NCBI RefSeq assembly: GCF_002105155.1
Contig: NW_019028988.1
Coordinates: 1-64,000, forward strand
DNA length: 64,000 bases
Direction: 5' to 3'
DNA from: Lobosporangium transversale
Taxonomy: Eukaryota > Mortierellomycota > Mortierellomycetes > Mortierellales > Mortierellaceae
Shown here: one piece after another, positions 11,891 to 23,861 of the stretch
How positions within the stretch are numbered: the stretch's first letter is position 1
Layout of the letters: each line of letters starts with the position of its first letter
The notes under the pieces: model-generated
Told to the model about the DNA's origin: nothing
Database searches by the model: none
Seen by the model: only the letters and a program-made list of their open reading frames with translations
Position numbers and translations under genes: made by a program

Positions 11891-13670
11891 ATGAGGCTTC
11901 ATCTCTTGTCTCTGTTACCCATTATTCTCTCAGTACATCAAGTCTGTGCAGAGGGACCGCAAACTACAAAGCAGTTCCTTGACCAGGCGTCCATCTACCT
12001 GGGCAAAGGCGAATATAATTTGGCTCTTCAGAGCTATGATGCTGCTATTGGTAAGGGGACTCGCTTGTTATTATTATTATTATTATTATTTCTTCTAAAG
12101 AGTTTTCTATCAGAAACTGATGAATTTTTTTTTTGCTTCAACTATCTATCAATAGATGGCGATCCTTCGAACTATCTTTCATATTTCAAGCGAGCAGCTA
12201 CCTATCTCACTCTCGGACGTAATAATCAAGCGCTTGCTGACTTTACAACTATCCTGAAGTTAAAGCCTGACTTCAGCCAAGCATTGTTGCAGCGTGGCAA
12301 GCTTTACACCAAATCTGGAGAGTTTACCAAAGCCAGGGAAGATCTAGAGCAGTATCTGAAGAGCAATCCTAGCGACACAGAGATTCCCGAGCTTTTACAT
12401 AACATCGATGAAGCTTCCAAAGCGTTGACGAAGGCAGAGGGTTTTTTCAAGAAAGGACAAATGAATGAATGTGTTCATATCTTGGGGTCAGCTATTTTGG
12501 TGGCACCTGTCTATATTCCCTTCAGGATGCAGAGAGCAGAATGTCATTTGGCTCGTGGGAAAGTTGAGGAGGCCGTCAATGACTTTAACAGAGCAACTCA
12601 TAACGCAGCATTGGATCCACAATTGATGCATCGTCTTTCGACTATGAGTTATTACTCTCTCTATATGCCTGAGCAGGCTCTGACACAGATCAAGCAATGT
12701 ATTTCGTTCGACCCTGAAAACAAATTGTGTAAGGCCTTGTTCCGAAAGCTCAAGACGACCGAGAAGGATATGGTTAAGCTTAATTCTGACCTACAAAAGG
12801 GACGCTGGACTGAGGTGATCAATAAGGCTGTTGGAAATGAAAAATCATTGGCTAAATCCGTCGAAACAGAGACAAAAGAAATGGAGCAGGCGAATAATGC
12901 TGTGGGTAAGATGCCCAAGAGACTTTTACTCAAGATCCACGCTGCTGCTTGTAAAGCATACTCTGAGGTAAATGCATATCTTTTTTTTTTTTTTTTTTTT
13001 TTTAACATATGTGCTATATCTTAATGATGTGAATAGCGAAAGCTAAAGCAGATTCTTTTTGTACTAAAATATAATGTATATTTTCCATTATCTTTTGTAG
13101 CGTAAAGAAGCGGTAGATGCACTCAAATGGTGCTCATCAGCAGTATTACTAGATGAATCTAATGTAGACGGGCTGGTCGGACGTGGAATGGCATATATGT
13201 TAAATGACAGTTTCGAGGAAGCTATCCGGGATTTCACAAAGGCGCAAGAGCTTGCTGGAGGGAATAATCAGAATATTCATGATAAACTGTCCAAGGCTCA
13301 ACGACTCTTGAGGCAATCTCAACATAAAGATTATTACAAGATTTTGGGTGTTCCCCGGAGTGCAACTCAAAAAGAGATCAAGAAAGCTTTCCGCAAGCAG
13401 GCCTTGCAGTGGCATCCTGATAGATATAGTGGTAATTTATCTCCAGAGCAAGTAGAGAAGAAGATGGCAGGCTTGAATGAGGCTTATGAAGTTTTGAGCG
13501 ATCCAGAATTGAGAGCACGGTTTGATAATGGTGACGATCCTAATGATCCACAGGGGCAACAGAACCCGTTCGCACAAGGTTTTGGTGGTAACCCATTCTT
13601 CTTCCAACAAGGTGGAAGCCCATTCGGTCAAGGTGGAAGTGGAGGATTCCAGTTCAACTTTCAATTTTAA
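11891..13670 (+). CDS. ER co-chaperone, TPR + J domain (DNAJC3/P58IPK-like)
   Basis: Lumenal ER Hsp40 that binds unfolded clients with TPR repeats and recruits BiP through its J domain. Three exons, 11891..12050, 12156..12967 and 13101..13670, encode 513 residues. The N-terminus [20 protein letters not shown] is a signal peptide. TPR repeats fill residues about 24 to 390, for example [19 protein letters not shown] and [20 protein letters not shown]. The J domain starts at about residue 400 ([18 protein letters not shown]) and keeps the HPD triad (about 429 to 431). A short Gly/Phe tail follows (NPFAQGFGG). No KDEL-type signal is present, as in the animal protein. The first intron is in frame and T-rich and would be read through if missed. 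An ERSE-like motif upstream hints at ER-stress control, but this is weak. Confidence 0.93.
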
Positions 13671-16467
13671 AATGTGACATAGTATAATAAAATATAGATC
13701 GTATGATCAACCTTTCTACTCTTTGTTTTCCACTCTTACTTTTTACTTTTTACTTTTTACTCTTGGCTGGAAGGATATCTGGCTGGTTTCAGAGAATCAC
13801 ATGGAGAATGTTCTTGAACCTTGTGTTCTTGCTACATGGACGAATGGGATTGGTAGGCTCTCGGTGTCGACGAGATTGTGTCCAATTTGCCTTGGATCAA
13901 ATTTGCACGCATACACATGCATGCCTCAATTTCATACATAGTTCTTAATCTGAGTAATTTGGTAGGGAGAAAATTGAATACAAAATTTTAATTTTTTTTT
14001 TTTTGCCTGGACCCTTGGCAATATCCTATTTGTTACAACAAAAGTGTACAAACACTTTTTATTTGCTTTGAAAACGGCACCGCCATCTCAGTTAAGTTTA
14101 ACTCCAAAGAGCAGGCTTGGAACATTCAGGGATAGGAGAAAGCAGAGTGAAGGGGCTTTTGATCAATTGGAGGTTTTTTTTTTTTTTTTTTTTTTTCATT
14201 CTTACTCTCTCTATCTATAGGTCTATAGGCATTGTCATGAGGAAGGAGCAAATGGTAAGGACATGGCGTTGAGAAAGGAAGGGGTAAAGGAGGAAGAGGT
14301 GCGATTGTTTTTTTGCTTCAATTGGTTTAATTTCACATCTGCTGTGTCGCAATTTGTAAATCATTATCAAATAATGAGCAACAGGCACGTTTTTAAAAAG
14401 GAGCTTGTGGTTACCAAGGAAAAAATAAAAAAATTGTTGCTCGGATCCCGCTAACACTTTTTATGAATATGTAGATATCAAAAAAAAAAAAAAAAAAAAA
14501 AAAAAAATGATAACAACACAAATGGATCATGATCATTTGGATTGAAGAGAAAAAAAAAAAAAAAGTGTAGTAGGATTCAAGGAACAAGTTTTCTTCAAAA
14601 TCATTTTAAAAGAACCAACATAGTTTGCGTTAACTCGTTGCTGTAAAGTTTCGGGCCAAAAAGGCGAAATACGATCCACAACAGAATCACAAAGTTGGGG
14701 GTTCAGGTAGTACAATCGGTACACAACAGAAGAGGGGAAAAAAAACAAAAGTGTAATCGTGTTGTAAATTTATACAATACACGATGAATAATTAAAAAAA
14801 CATCAACATGAATATGAACATGAACATGAACATAAAACAGGTCTATATTTTTTAATAGTGCGAAAAAAAAAAAAAAAAAAAAAAAAAAAAGAATCAATTT
14901 CAAACTACTGTCAAACATGGAGGAGAGATAAATTGAGCTTGATCGTATATATCTATTATTTCCACTGATTAGCTTGAAGACAGGTGAACACAAAAAACGA
15001 AGACTTGGGTGCAAATTGTTAGCTCTTACATGTATTTTTATGCAAGTCAGGCATATATCAACCTCTTACGTTTCGATGTGCGGTTGGAAAGTTTAGTTGT
15101 TTTTCTCCTTGGACAATGGGAGTAAGATAGCTAAATAGCGAACATGACATTAACAATGATAACAATATCAACAACGAGCTGCAGGAACGGCCTTTTCTTT
15201 TCTTCTTCAGGACGAGAACGCCCTGTGTCAATCGCTTTTGACACTCTCCTCCGATAGCTACATGTCATGTACATGTACATGTACTGTACTTCTCGGTAAA
15301 GCTTATTTGGTTCCCTTCTCCACATGGTGCATGAATACATGTGTTTTGTTATATATATACACCGTATAACAAATGTGTGAGGGGATGAGAAAGCGCCCTC
15401 TTTTTACTAGTTTGTGTTTACATAGACTTTTGGTCTTTTTTTTTGAGTTGCGGCAAAGATTAACCACTCAGAGACAGGCCGACACCTTTAGGCTACAGTG
15501 GGATGTTGTTGGATTGTTGGATTGTTGGAATGTTTACGATGTTTACATGATATTTATCCGCAGCTAGATTATTAACATTACCATGGACTTCTTAAACCCT
15601 AAATCTGAGCTCCCTGATAAAACTTTCATAACCCACAACATTACTGTCGATAAGCTTGAATGAAACGGAGGGAATAGTAATGGACGAAAAAAAAAAAAGA
15701 ATGCTTCACTTACATGTAGAGACTTGTCAACTTGTCTAAAAAGCGCGTAATTAGTAGAGACTTGGGTCTTTTTTTTATTTTTATTTTTTTATTTGCTTCC
15801 AAAGCCCTGCTTGAGACAACACACAAGTATATACTCCGAGCCCGTTATTTGAAAATAACCTAGATCCTTGTAATCTCCAAGACCTTCCTATTTATTAAAA
15901 GGAACAGTTTGAGACATCAACAAATACAGTACCCTTTTAAGTCGGACCTTGAGTTGTGTAACCTCCAGATCCTCACGATCGATTATGAGATCCCATTTGA
16001 GGTCATACGAGTATTCCGTACCAATTGTTTATGCTGTTTCTGGATTCCAATAACAGGTTCTAAATCTATTAATCCATTATCAGGAACATACAGTTTGAGA
16101 TTAAGGAACACTCCGTAACCCATTGTTTGAGCTGTCCCTAGATTTCTAGAATCCAAAACGTCATAGTCCACATGGTGCTACATGAATGTCTTAACTATTA
16201 TCAGTTCCCACACGATCTCCCTGTCTGGTTCCAATATCCGATCTCGTTCAAATTTAGAAACGATATAAATATATATACTACATGTATGTCATGAGGTACG
16301 ACTTCGCCTTTTTTCATTCCCCATGTTTGAGATTTGAGAAAAATATTCCGAGTGTGGCCGAGTGGCTGCATAACTTAATTTCCTGACACCACTTTGAGCT
16401 GACAAAATTACCTTATTTTCTGATATCAGCCTTATAATCTGAGAGCTTGTTTTTATTTGTGATGTTG
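13671..16467. other. Gene-poor region with AT runs and decayed repeats
   Basis: No gene could be supported. Long T/A runs lie near 14174, 14479 and 14862. Near 15270 there is an alternating CATGTACATGTACATGTAC stretch. Around 15935 to 16260 divergent copies of a unit of about 100 bp can be aligned by eye (see the repeat entry). At 16351 a TGGCCGAGTGG string matches a tRNA A box but has no B box after it. Short ORFs have no recognisable content. Confidence 0.5.
15935..16260. repeat. Degenerate tandem repeat, unit about 100 bp
   Basis: Two segments align clearly: one around 16010..16055 (ATTCCGTACCAATTGTTTATG then CTGTTTCTGGATTCC) and one around 16108..16155 (ACTCCGTAACCCATTGTTTG then CTGTCCCTAGATTTC). 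Weaker copies may lie at about 15950 and 16210 (CTGTCTGGTTCCAATATCC). Identity by eye is about two thirds, so it is old. It may derive from a repeat-coding gene read on the minus strand, but no family is recognised. Confidence 0.4.
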
Positions 16468-16469
16468 TA

Positions 16470-16805
16470 CACCAAAATTTTGTTTATGTGGACGATTTAC
16501 TAAGGAAAACGTCCATATATTTTTAAGGTTCCAATGAATTGGGAAGTATTCTTAACTTTACAAAATATATAGGCACATGTGACATTGCATTTATGGGTTC
16601 CCATAAATGCACTTGGATCCGGCCTTTTGTCCAACCTTTTGTCCAACCTTTCGTCCGGGAATGTGCATTTATGGGAACCCTTAAATGCAATGTCACATGT
16701 GCCTATATATTTTGTAAAGTTAAGAATACTTCCCAATTCATTGGAACCTTAAAAATATATGGACGTTTTCCTTAGTAAATCGTCCACATAAACAAAATTT
16801 TGGTG
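16470..16805. mobile_element. Foldback MITE, near-perfect palindrome flanked by TA
   Basis: A 336 bp inverted repeat. The left end starts CACCAAAATTTTG and the right end is its exact complement, CAAAATTTTGGTG, with the dinucleotide TA on each side (16468..16469 and 16806..16807). The arms are about 145 bp and I find one mismatch between them (ATAAATGC versus TTAAATGC context in the inner arm). Each arm contains a nested small palindrome around GCATTTATGGG. The unique centre of about 50 bp carries three near-copies of CCTTTTGTCCAA. No transposase is encoded; the two mirrored ORFs simply reflect the palindrome. TA target duplication fits the Tc1/mariner superfamily, which is inference. The near-identity of the arms suggests a recent insertion. 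Confidence 0.85.
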
Positions 16806-16807
16806 TA

Positions 16808-17413
16808 CTGTGAATTGTCTTGCTCTCACTCACACACTCGCTCACTTGTCTCTTGCACTTTGTCATCTTTACTGGGCCCTCCTGGCATCTCCTCTTTCCT
16901 TTTCCCTTCTACGCATGCAAGACACGTAACTATGCATTGTATGCATATCGACCGGCATTTTATACTTGAGTAGACACACCGCTTTCATTGAGAGTAAGTC
17001 CTGCCTCCTTTTCATCCTAATGGGACAGAAAGGACATTTTCTAATGCATATTGACGGGATAATCTTTTTTTTTACCGCTTTCATAATCGTTCCAGTTGGC
17101 TCTAAGTCCAGCTGGTCTTTTATGCTTGCTTGGTCACTTAATGACCTGCAGCTTGATTCATTCCCCTGGCTTGCAGCTGTTGCTGCAGCTACATTGAGTA
17201 CGACAGGGCTGATGAAACAAGTGTACAGTGCGCTAAATATTCTCGCTTTGAGCAAGATGTTCAAAAGTGCTTAATGCACATAAGCTGGACAAGGATAGGG
17301 GTAGGATCTTCATGTGTGTTTATCCTTCTGTCACACATCCTTTTATTCGTGGACGTAGGAAGTAACGGTAATATATTTTTAACTACCCAAACAACAACAA
17401 GAATAGCAGGAAT

Positions 17414-17444
<31 letters not shown>

Positions 17445-19159
17445 ACAACAAAAATATCCGCGGCCTGTGGACAAGAAAAAATAAAAAAGTAAAAAAAGAT
17501 CAAATCTCCCTTTCACAGGGGGTATCTGTCTGTTAAAATAGTAGTGATACGGACCATCCGCGAGATGCCCATCAAATCTCCTCATCCTCTTACTTTTTTT
17601 TTTTTTGACATGCTCAACGATTTGAGAAACTAGCTAAGCCCGCACTAGATCAATTCTTGGACTTTGGAGGGGATTTTTAATCTGTCGATTACTGAGGCTG
17701 TCGTATTCTTGCATTTGCATGGGAGCAGAGGAATATAAAAAAAAAAATGCACACAAAGTGAGCAGGGGAAGGGAGGTCCCAAAAAAAAAAAAAAAGTTGA
17801 GCCAGATCATGACAAATGACTAGCCTGTAGTTTGTGTCCGTGTAAAGTTTTTTTTTGTTTGCTGGGGACTTGCACAATTGTCACCACATTTGATTGTTGT
17901 TGAGCAGGTATCACCAACAGAACTCTTATTGTCCAATTTGTACACTGCCAAGTTAGCTCTCCGCTCTTCTTTTGTCAAAGGCCTCTTTTTAGGACAAAAG
18001 TCATGTATCCACTGAGAATTAGTAGATTGATAGAGATCAAAGATTGGCTGAAGGTGCATGAGCATGGACCCACTCTGATTTTTTGCCCCTGGTGGGTTTG
18101 GAAGAGGCTCTCTCCTTCCTTTGCTTGGGGGGTGCGAGCATAATCGTGACAACCAAATATGTTCGTTAGACAGTAAAAAAGCAAAAGTATTTCCGGACAT
18201 CTTGCACCAGGATCTCGAACATTCTCTTTCTCTTTCTGGCTATCTCTTAATCTTTGCAACAACCTCTCTCTGTGTGCGTTCTGTGATGCTGCGCTGACGA
18301 TGGCAGTGAAAGTGTAATAGTGGTGGTGATGGCGATAACTTTAGTTTTTCTTTTTCTTTCCTTTAGACGCTTTGTTCAGCAATGGTAGTCGTGGTGGTTG
18401 CAAGGGAGAGGGAGCAGTGTCAGAGCAGACCAAGTTTCTTTTGTTGTGTAGTGTATTTGTGCTTATTTTTCCAGTAACAAAAAGGGAAGAGGCTGATTTC
18501 AACTAATCCAATTTACAGTTGCAGTTATCTTCGATAGGTGGAGAGTGCATAATGCACACACCCAGGTCCTTTTTAAAATATGTACAATTTAAATAAGCGG
18601 TGAGAATCACTCAAATTTGTATTGGTTAGATTAGACTTTTGTGTTTATAATAAATATAACGCTGCTTGTTTGTGTTTGTTGTGCCTATCTACCAATTGAA
18701 TAAAATTGTATTTATTATCAGCACATTATTATAAATATATATATATTATAGATATATCTGTACAAAGCATTTTTGTGTCTCTTGTGAGTTATTCTTTGGG
18801 CCGTGCTTCTTTCCTGTTCACTAACGGAGCAGCCCAATTTCCTCTGAAATAATCTCTGTCTTTGTGTCTTCTTTCTCCACTGTATAAAATACGTTCCTCT
18901 TCCCACATTTTTTTCTTTTTTTGACCTTTGCCCTCATCTGCCTGTTCTTTTCGTCTCTCTTTTTCTTTTCTCTCCTCTCTCTTTCTTTGGCCAACAAACT
19001 CCCCTCTCCACCTTTTTTTTTTTTTTTTCTTCCTTCTCTCTCCTCCTCCGTTTTCTTAATACCCCCAACACACGTAAACAGTCGGTCATTGAACTATAGC
19101 AACTAACGAAAAAAATAATCAGAACCGGGAACCCTTTGAAGCAACACCTTGTATAAACA
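16808..19159. other. Spacer upstream of the MFS gene, no supported gene
   Basis: Contains AAC/CAA microsatellite DNA at about 17385..17450 and several T runs. A minus-strand ORF at 17820..18200 (126 codons, including KKRPLTKEERRANLAVYKLD) is unrecognised and lacks obvious promoter or splice support. From about 18890 to 19080 the plus strand is strongly CT-rich, fitting the leader of the next gene. Confidence 0.45.
18883..18890 (+). promoter_or_regulatory. TATA-box candidate for the MFS transporter gene
   Basis: TATAAAAT lies about 270 bp upstream of the ATG at 19160 and is directly followed by a CT-rich stretch, the usual arrangement of TATA plus pyrimidine-rich initiator/leader in fungi. 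Motif-based inference. Confidence 0.5.
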
Positions 19160-20885
19160 ATGAATTTTATCAGATGGCATTATTCGGACACCACTCTTCG
19201 CCGTTCAGAAAAACAGGCGGAGAGTGAAAAGACTATCTGCTGTTTTCCCTATAACCGTTGGCTGATGTTCCCAGCCGCATTTATCTTCCAAGCTGTTTGT
19301 GGATCACTCTATGCTTGGTCTGTCTTCAATAAGCCCATTGATCGACACATCTATGGTGCTGATGCGAAAAACGAACCACTCGAGGTCAATGCTCCCGTCA
19401 CTTTCTACTTAGCTGTCGGATTCTTCGGTTTTTCCGCTGCATTCAATGGTCCTTGGTTGGAACGTGTGGGTCCCCGCAAGGCTTCCTTGGTTGGTACTTT
19501 TCTCTTCTTTCTTGGAAACATGATTGCCACCATTGGTATTCACGTCAAGGTAAATAATATATTACAAACATACTTGAAAGTCATCATGCTTCACAACTTT
19601 TTTATATTATGCTTATTCTTTTTCTTTTCTTCTCTTATTGTAGCAAATTGGTTTGGTTTACTTTGGATATGGTGTTGTGGGCGGTGCCGGTTTGGGCTTG
19701 TGCTATATCTCTCCAGTGTCTGCACTTCAGAAATGGTTCCCAGATCGTCGCGGTCTCGCTGCCGGTTTCGCAGTCTGCGGATTTGGAGCAGGTTCAATTG
19801 CGTTGGCCAAGGTGCCCGAGCCTTTGATTACGAGCATTGGATTGACAAAGACATTTTTGACCTTGGGCTGCTGCTACTTTGCAGTCATGTTCCTCTGCTG
19901 TCTCGTCTTCCGTGTGCCTCCACCAGGCTTTGTTGTCAACGGCCTGGATGTTTATCGCAACAAGGTCAACGAGAACGGTGATATCGAGGCCCACAACGCT
20001 GGCTCTAGCGCCAACAACATCCGTAACCCAGCCTCAACTCTTACACTCATTCAGTCAATTTTCTCGAGCGAATACAGACTCATTTATCTCATGTTCTTTG
20101 GCAATTCCATTGCTGGCTTGGTCTTCTTGTCTCGTCTTTCGAATATTGCCGCTGATGTCTTTACTAAGTCCTCCACTGATGGCGCAACCGTCGTCTCCAT
20201 TAATGGTGGATTCAACTTGGCTGGACGTTTGTTCTTTTCGACTGCCTCAGATCGTCTCGGTCGTAAGAATGCATATATTGTCATGTTGCTCTGGCAGGTC
20301 ATTTGCTTGGCGAGCTTGCCCACCGTAATGGAGGCTCGCAATTACCCTGCATTCTTGGCTCTCATCTGGACCTTGACTGCCTGCTACGGTGGTGGTTTCG
20401 GATGCATTCCCGCTTTCCTCTGCGATATGTTCGGACCCACAAACATTGGAGCTCTCCATGGTATCATCCTCACAGCTTGGTCGATTGCTGGTGTCGGTGG
20501 AGGTCTCTTGTTCACAGCTATCTTCAACAACATGAGGAGCAATGGATACAAGGTCAGTGATGCTTGGATCTACGGTTTGAACCTGTACTGGCTCCTTGCA
20601 ATCTGCTCTCTTGGATTCCTCGTCGTTCTCTTTGTCCGCACTTCGCTCCGCGACCGTCTCCTACCTCGAGTCGAAGGCGAGTTCACTCGTGTTCGTATCT
20701 TTGGCCGCCTCATCCGCTTCGGTTCCTTTGGCGTCCAGACTGTCAGCAAACAACAGGAGGACCAGGAGTGGGATGCCTATGTTGATGCTCAATCTGGCCA
20801 TCATTCGGAATCATCAAGCACTGCTACTGCAAATGAAAAAGCTTTTGGAGACAAGGCTGAGGTGACCGATGGAGTCAAAGTGTAA
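19160..20885 (+). CDS. MFS transporter, oxalate/formate antiporter-like (OFA) family
   Basis: Predicted 12-helix major-facilitator membrane carrier, probably of monocarboxylates. Two exons, 19160..19549 and 19644..20885, encode 543 residues with an in-phase intron of 94 bases (GTAAAT...TTGTAG). Family signs include the first helix FPAAFIFQAVCGSLYAWSVF and a long loop after it (NKPIDRHIYGADAKNEPLEV). They continue with GPRKASLVGTFLFFLGNMIA and then the glycine-rich helix GYGVVGGAGLGLCYISPVSA with LQKWFPDRRGLAAGF, the OFA motif. The second half has SDRLGRKNAYIV in the loop equivalent to helices 8-9 and FGPTNIGALHGIILTAWSIAG. The C-terminus (about 60 residues) is hydrophilic. Substrate cannot be told from sequence; the bacterial founding member exchanges oxalate and formate. 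Confidence 0.9.
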
Positions 20886-21370
20886 ATAATGACAAGCCTT
20901 CTCCTTTACTTCCCTATTACCACTATAATATACTATCTTCCATAAAAAAAACTGTATATCATACTTTACTCTAGCACTCTAGTATAAATAAACAAAAACA
21001 ACCCGATATGAATGTAATATGTGATTGTCTGTCAATTGCATCACCGCCATGTCGCTTATATTCACATTAATGCTGACACGAGCCTTTTCAATACAGAGAT
21101 GAAAATTTGCCATGAGTTGAGCAAATTTGCTAGATTAAACTCTTCATTGAATAATAAGGGTAAGGATATGGGTGATAGACTCTGATTTCATCCGATTAAA
21201 CTCTGACACAAGCAGACAATTTTATAAATTGGTGGCAAACGGCTGTAGAACGCGCGATTTATATTAGGAAGAAGGATCACTATTATTGTTTCAATGAAGC
21301 CCATGTCCATGCTCCAGGGCCTGTTATTTTTTAACTACATATTGGTCCGTGTTGACCACATGAATAAACC
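20886..21370. other. Convergent intergenic region
   Basis: 485 bases between two stop codons facing each other. The first 110 bases are AT-rich with several ATAAATAAA-type strings that could serve as polyadenylation signals for the MFS gene. No ORF or RNA signal was seen. Confidence 0.6.
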
Positions 21371-22828
21371 TCAGAATGCCTTCTGATGTGACTTCTTGGC
21401 AGTGGGCGCCGGTGCCGGATAGTTAGTAAGTGAGAAAGAAGTCAGCGGTGTGGATCGTATTGAGCGCCCATCCATATCTATGTCCGTATTCATGCTCATA
21501 TCCGTATCCATTTCTACGGATGTCTTTTTGGAGGTAACAGCCAAAGTTGGGAAAGATATGTTGGGATGTCGTGATGGTGGCGATGACGGTGGTGTTGATG
21601 GTGTTGATGATAATACCAATGGGGCTGCTGCTGGGAGTATGTTTCCTGCTTCTTTTGTTGGTGATGATAATGAACTTGATGATTCAGAGTAGCCTGTAGG
21701 ATTCATTGTCTGCCACCTCCATAGATCCCGACACATATCCTCGAGCGTTTTTTCAGCTTTCCAGTTCAACTCCTTAGCTGCTAGGGATGGATCTGCAATT
21801 ACTGTCCCAACATCGCCAGGCCTCCGTTCGACGATCTTGTAAGGCAACTGATGTCCAACAACTTCTGACATGCTGTTGATCATCTCCATCACAGAATATC
21901 CGACTCCTGTGCCAAGATTATAAGGGACACAACCAAGGTTCTTATTGGATTGTTCAATAGCTTCGATCTTTTCGAGTGCGGCCACATGACCTCTAGCCAA
22001 ATCCTGAATGTGAATGTAATCTCGAACACCTGTTCCATCCTTTGTGTCATAGTTATCTCCAAAGACATTGATCACGGGTCGCCGTCCAATAGCAACCTGT
22101 GCGACGTAAGGCATCAAATTGTTGGGAGTCCCGTTAGGATCTTCGCCAATCACACCTGATTCATGAGCACCAACGGGATTGAAGTACCGGAGCAGGATAA
22201 TATTCCATTGACCAGGCTCGCTTGCAGCTGTATCACGTAGGATCTCTTCAATATATTGTTTCGTACGTCCATAGGGGTTCATAGCTCCCAAGGGTGCATC
22301 CTCTTGAATGGGTCGGCTTGATGTTGGCAAACCGTAGACAGTGGCTGAGGATGAAAAGATGAAATTTCTGCATTGATGCTTCTGTAAGAGTTGAATCAAG
22401 TTGAGGGTTCCAGTAATGTTGGTGTGGTAATAACTCAAAGGGGCTTCTGAGGATTCTCCTACAGCTTTCAGACCTGCGAGATGAATACAGGCTGAAAATG
22501 TGTAACGATCAAAGACTTTCTCAAGCGCATCAATATCAAGAATGTCGACCTTGTGGAAGTTGAATGAGCCCTTATAATTGTTGGCTTTGGCAAGGGATTG
22601 GACACGCCGAAGTGATTCCTCGGATGAGTTGCAGAGGCTATCGACGATAACAAGATGTTTGCCAAGGTTGAGAAGTTGGACGACAGTGTGCGATCCGATG
22701 TATCCGGCACCTCCGGTAACCAAGATAGTTTCTTTCTGGTCTTTATATCCATCCTTTTTTGTCACGCTTTCCTTCTTCACCTCCTTCTCCTGATGCACAT
22801 CCTTGTGAAGATGAGGTGGAATAGTCAT
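21371..22828 (-). CDS. UDP-glucose 4-epimerase (GAL10-type epimerase domain)
   Basis: NAD-dependent interconversion of UDP-glucose and UDP-galactose (Leloir pathway; sugar nucleotide supply for cell wall and glycans), cytosolic. Single exon, 485 residues. After a charged leader of about 33 residues the SDR nucleotide motif GGAGYIG sits at 39 to 45. The catalytic Y-x3-K is Tyr186/Lys190 in NPYGRTK, with the serine cluster SSSATVYG at about 159 to 166. LLRYFNPVGAHESG, TKDGTGVRDYIHI, LARGHVAAL and the late RRPGDVGTVIADP are all typical. There is no mutarotase domain, unlike yeast Gal10. About 100 extra C-terminal residues rich in Ser, Thr and Pro follow the normal end near WRWQTMNP; their role is unknown. 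A TATA-like element lies at 22953..22960. Confidence 0.95.
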   Translation of the reverse strand: MTIPPHLHKDVHQEKEVKKESVTKKDGYKDQKETILVTGGAGYIGSHTVVQLLNLGKHLVIVDSLCNSSEESLRRVQSLAKANNYKGSFNFHKVDILDIDALEKVFDRYTFSACIHLAGLKAVGESSEAPLSYYHTNITGTLNLIQLLQKHQCRNFIFSSSATVYGLPTSSRPIQEDAPLGAMNPYGRTKQYIEEILRDTAASEPGQWNIILLRYFNPVGAHESGVIGEDPNGTPNNLMPYVAQVAIGRRPVINVFGDNYDTKDGTGVRDYIHIQDLARGHVAALEKIEAIEQSNKNLGCVPYNLGTGVGYSVMEMINSMSEVVGHQLPYKIVERRPGDVGTVIADPSLAAKELNWKAEKTLEDMCRDLWRWQTMNPTGYSESSSSLSSPTKEAGNILPAAAPLVLSSTPSTPPSSPPSRHPNISFPTLAVTSKKTSVEMDTDMSMNTDIDMDGRSIRSTPLTSFSLTNYPAPAPTAKKSHQKAF

Positions 22829-23202
22829 TGGGGAGATAGTTTACTCTTAATTGCCAATTTGAAGTAGGTTTGTAATTCAAAAGGAAAGAAGATGAGGATT
22901 GATCAAAAAAAGGTACAAGGAGGTCAATTTCTGGTTACTCCTTTTCAGGGTGTATATATAGTATTTGTTGAATGGGAATGAGCGAAAATAAAAGAGATAT
23001 TGGCGATGAAGAATGACAGCAAAGAGTTAAATAAATAACAAATGGCGACAAGTTAGCACGAGACTATTAAAGAGACTAACTTTGGCTTTACATTCACTCT
23101 GATGTCAGCGCTTTCAACCAGCCAAACTGTCCTTTTTTCCTTTTTATTTATTTTGGTAGAAATATGAACATGGATATGAAAGGAAAAAAAGATATAGTAG
23201 CG

Positions 23203-23246
<44 letters not shown>

Positions 23247-23861
23247 CAAATGCAAGGGGGCATGTTCGAGCATAACCACAGCAAAGCCATGTGTTAAAAA
23301 AAAGGGCTCAGAACGACAATGCCTGTGCGTTATGTAATGATGTGTTCCTCATCCCTTTGAAATATGAAAATGATTTGAAAGGTTCATGATGCAAACAACA
23401 AAGAAAAATGTATCATCCGCGGCGTAACAGGATGTTGTCTCATCCATGCAACTGGGCCGGTTATTAGAAAATAGACAACAAAAAAAAAAAGTGGGTGCAG
23501 GTTTAGACTGGATGAATAGTATCTTGAAAGGAGAAACCCTAATCATTCAGCTCAACCCCAGGCAGGCACTTTCACTCTATGATGTGATGTCGATCATATA
23601 CATATACTAAAATGCTAACTAAATCTAAAGCGAAAAAAAGAAAACGGATAGAAACAGTTCCATAATTGATTTTCTTATGTGTAATTGTTCCATAATTGGT
23701 AACGAGAATGTTCCAGATGCCGATCCAGTGACTCTAATTAATGTGATCTTGCTGCCACAACCTCGGCTAAGCCCCAACTACTGGAGTATAATTTCCTCAA
23801 AGACGCGTTTTGTTGCAAAGCTGTTGTGCCCCCCTTTCTACACATTCGTCTAGTTCTTGGA
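22829..23861. other. Divergent spacer with long T run
   Basis: Between the epimerase (minus) and USB1 (plus). It contains a T run of nearly 40 bases near 23204 and AT-rich DNA, but no supported gene. The last part (from about 23760) is the likely USB1 leader. Confidence 0.55.
22953..22960 (-). promoter_or_regulatory. TATA-box candidate for UDP-glucose 4-epimerase
   Basis: TATATATA, about 125 bp upstream of the minus-strand ATG at 22828. Motif and distance only. Confidence 0.4.

Noticed and set aside
12051-12155. In-frame read-through of DNAJC3 intron 1 (Leu/Phe-rich insertion)
   Set aside because: Clear GTAAGG donor and ATAG acceptor; removal restores the TPR repeat.
16345-16375. TGGCCGAGTGG matches a tRNA A box; possible tRNA-Ser/Leu or SINE head
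   Set aside because: No B box (GGTTCRANTCC), no acceptor stem and no terminator within 150 bp.
16500-16775. Two nearly identical ORFs on opposite strands
   Set aside because: They are mirror images created by the MITE palindrome, with no transposase motifs.
17820-18262. Two overlapping minus-strand ORFs upstream of the MFS gene
   Set aside because: No family resemblance, no splice or promoter support; kept only as a note in the spacer entry.
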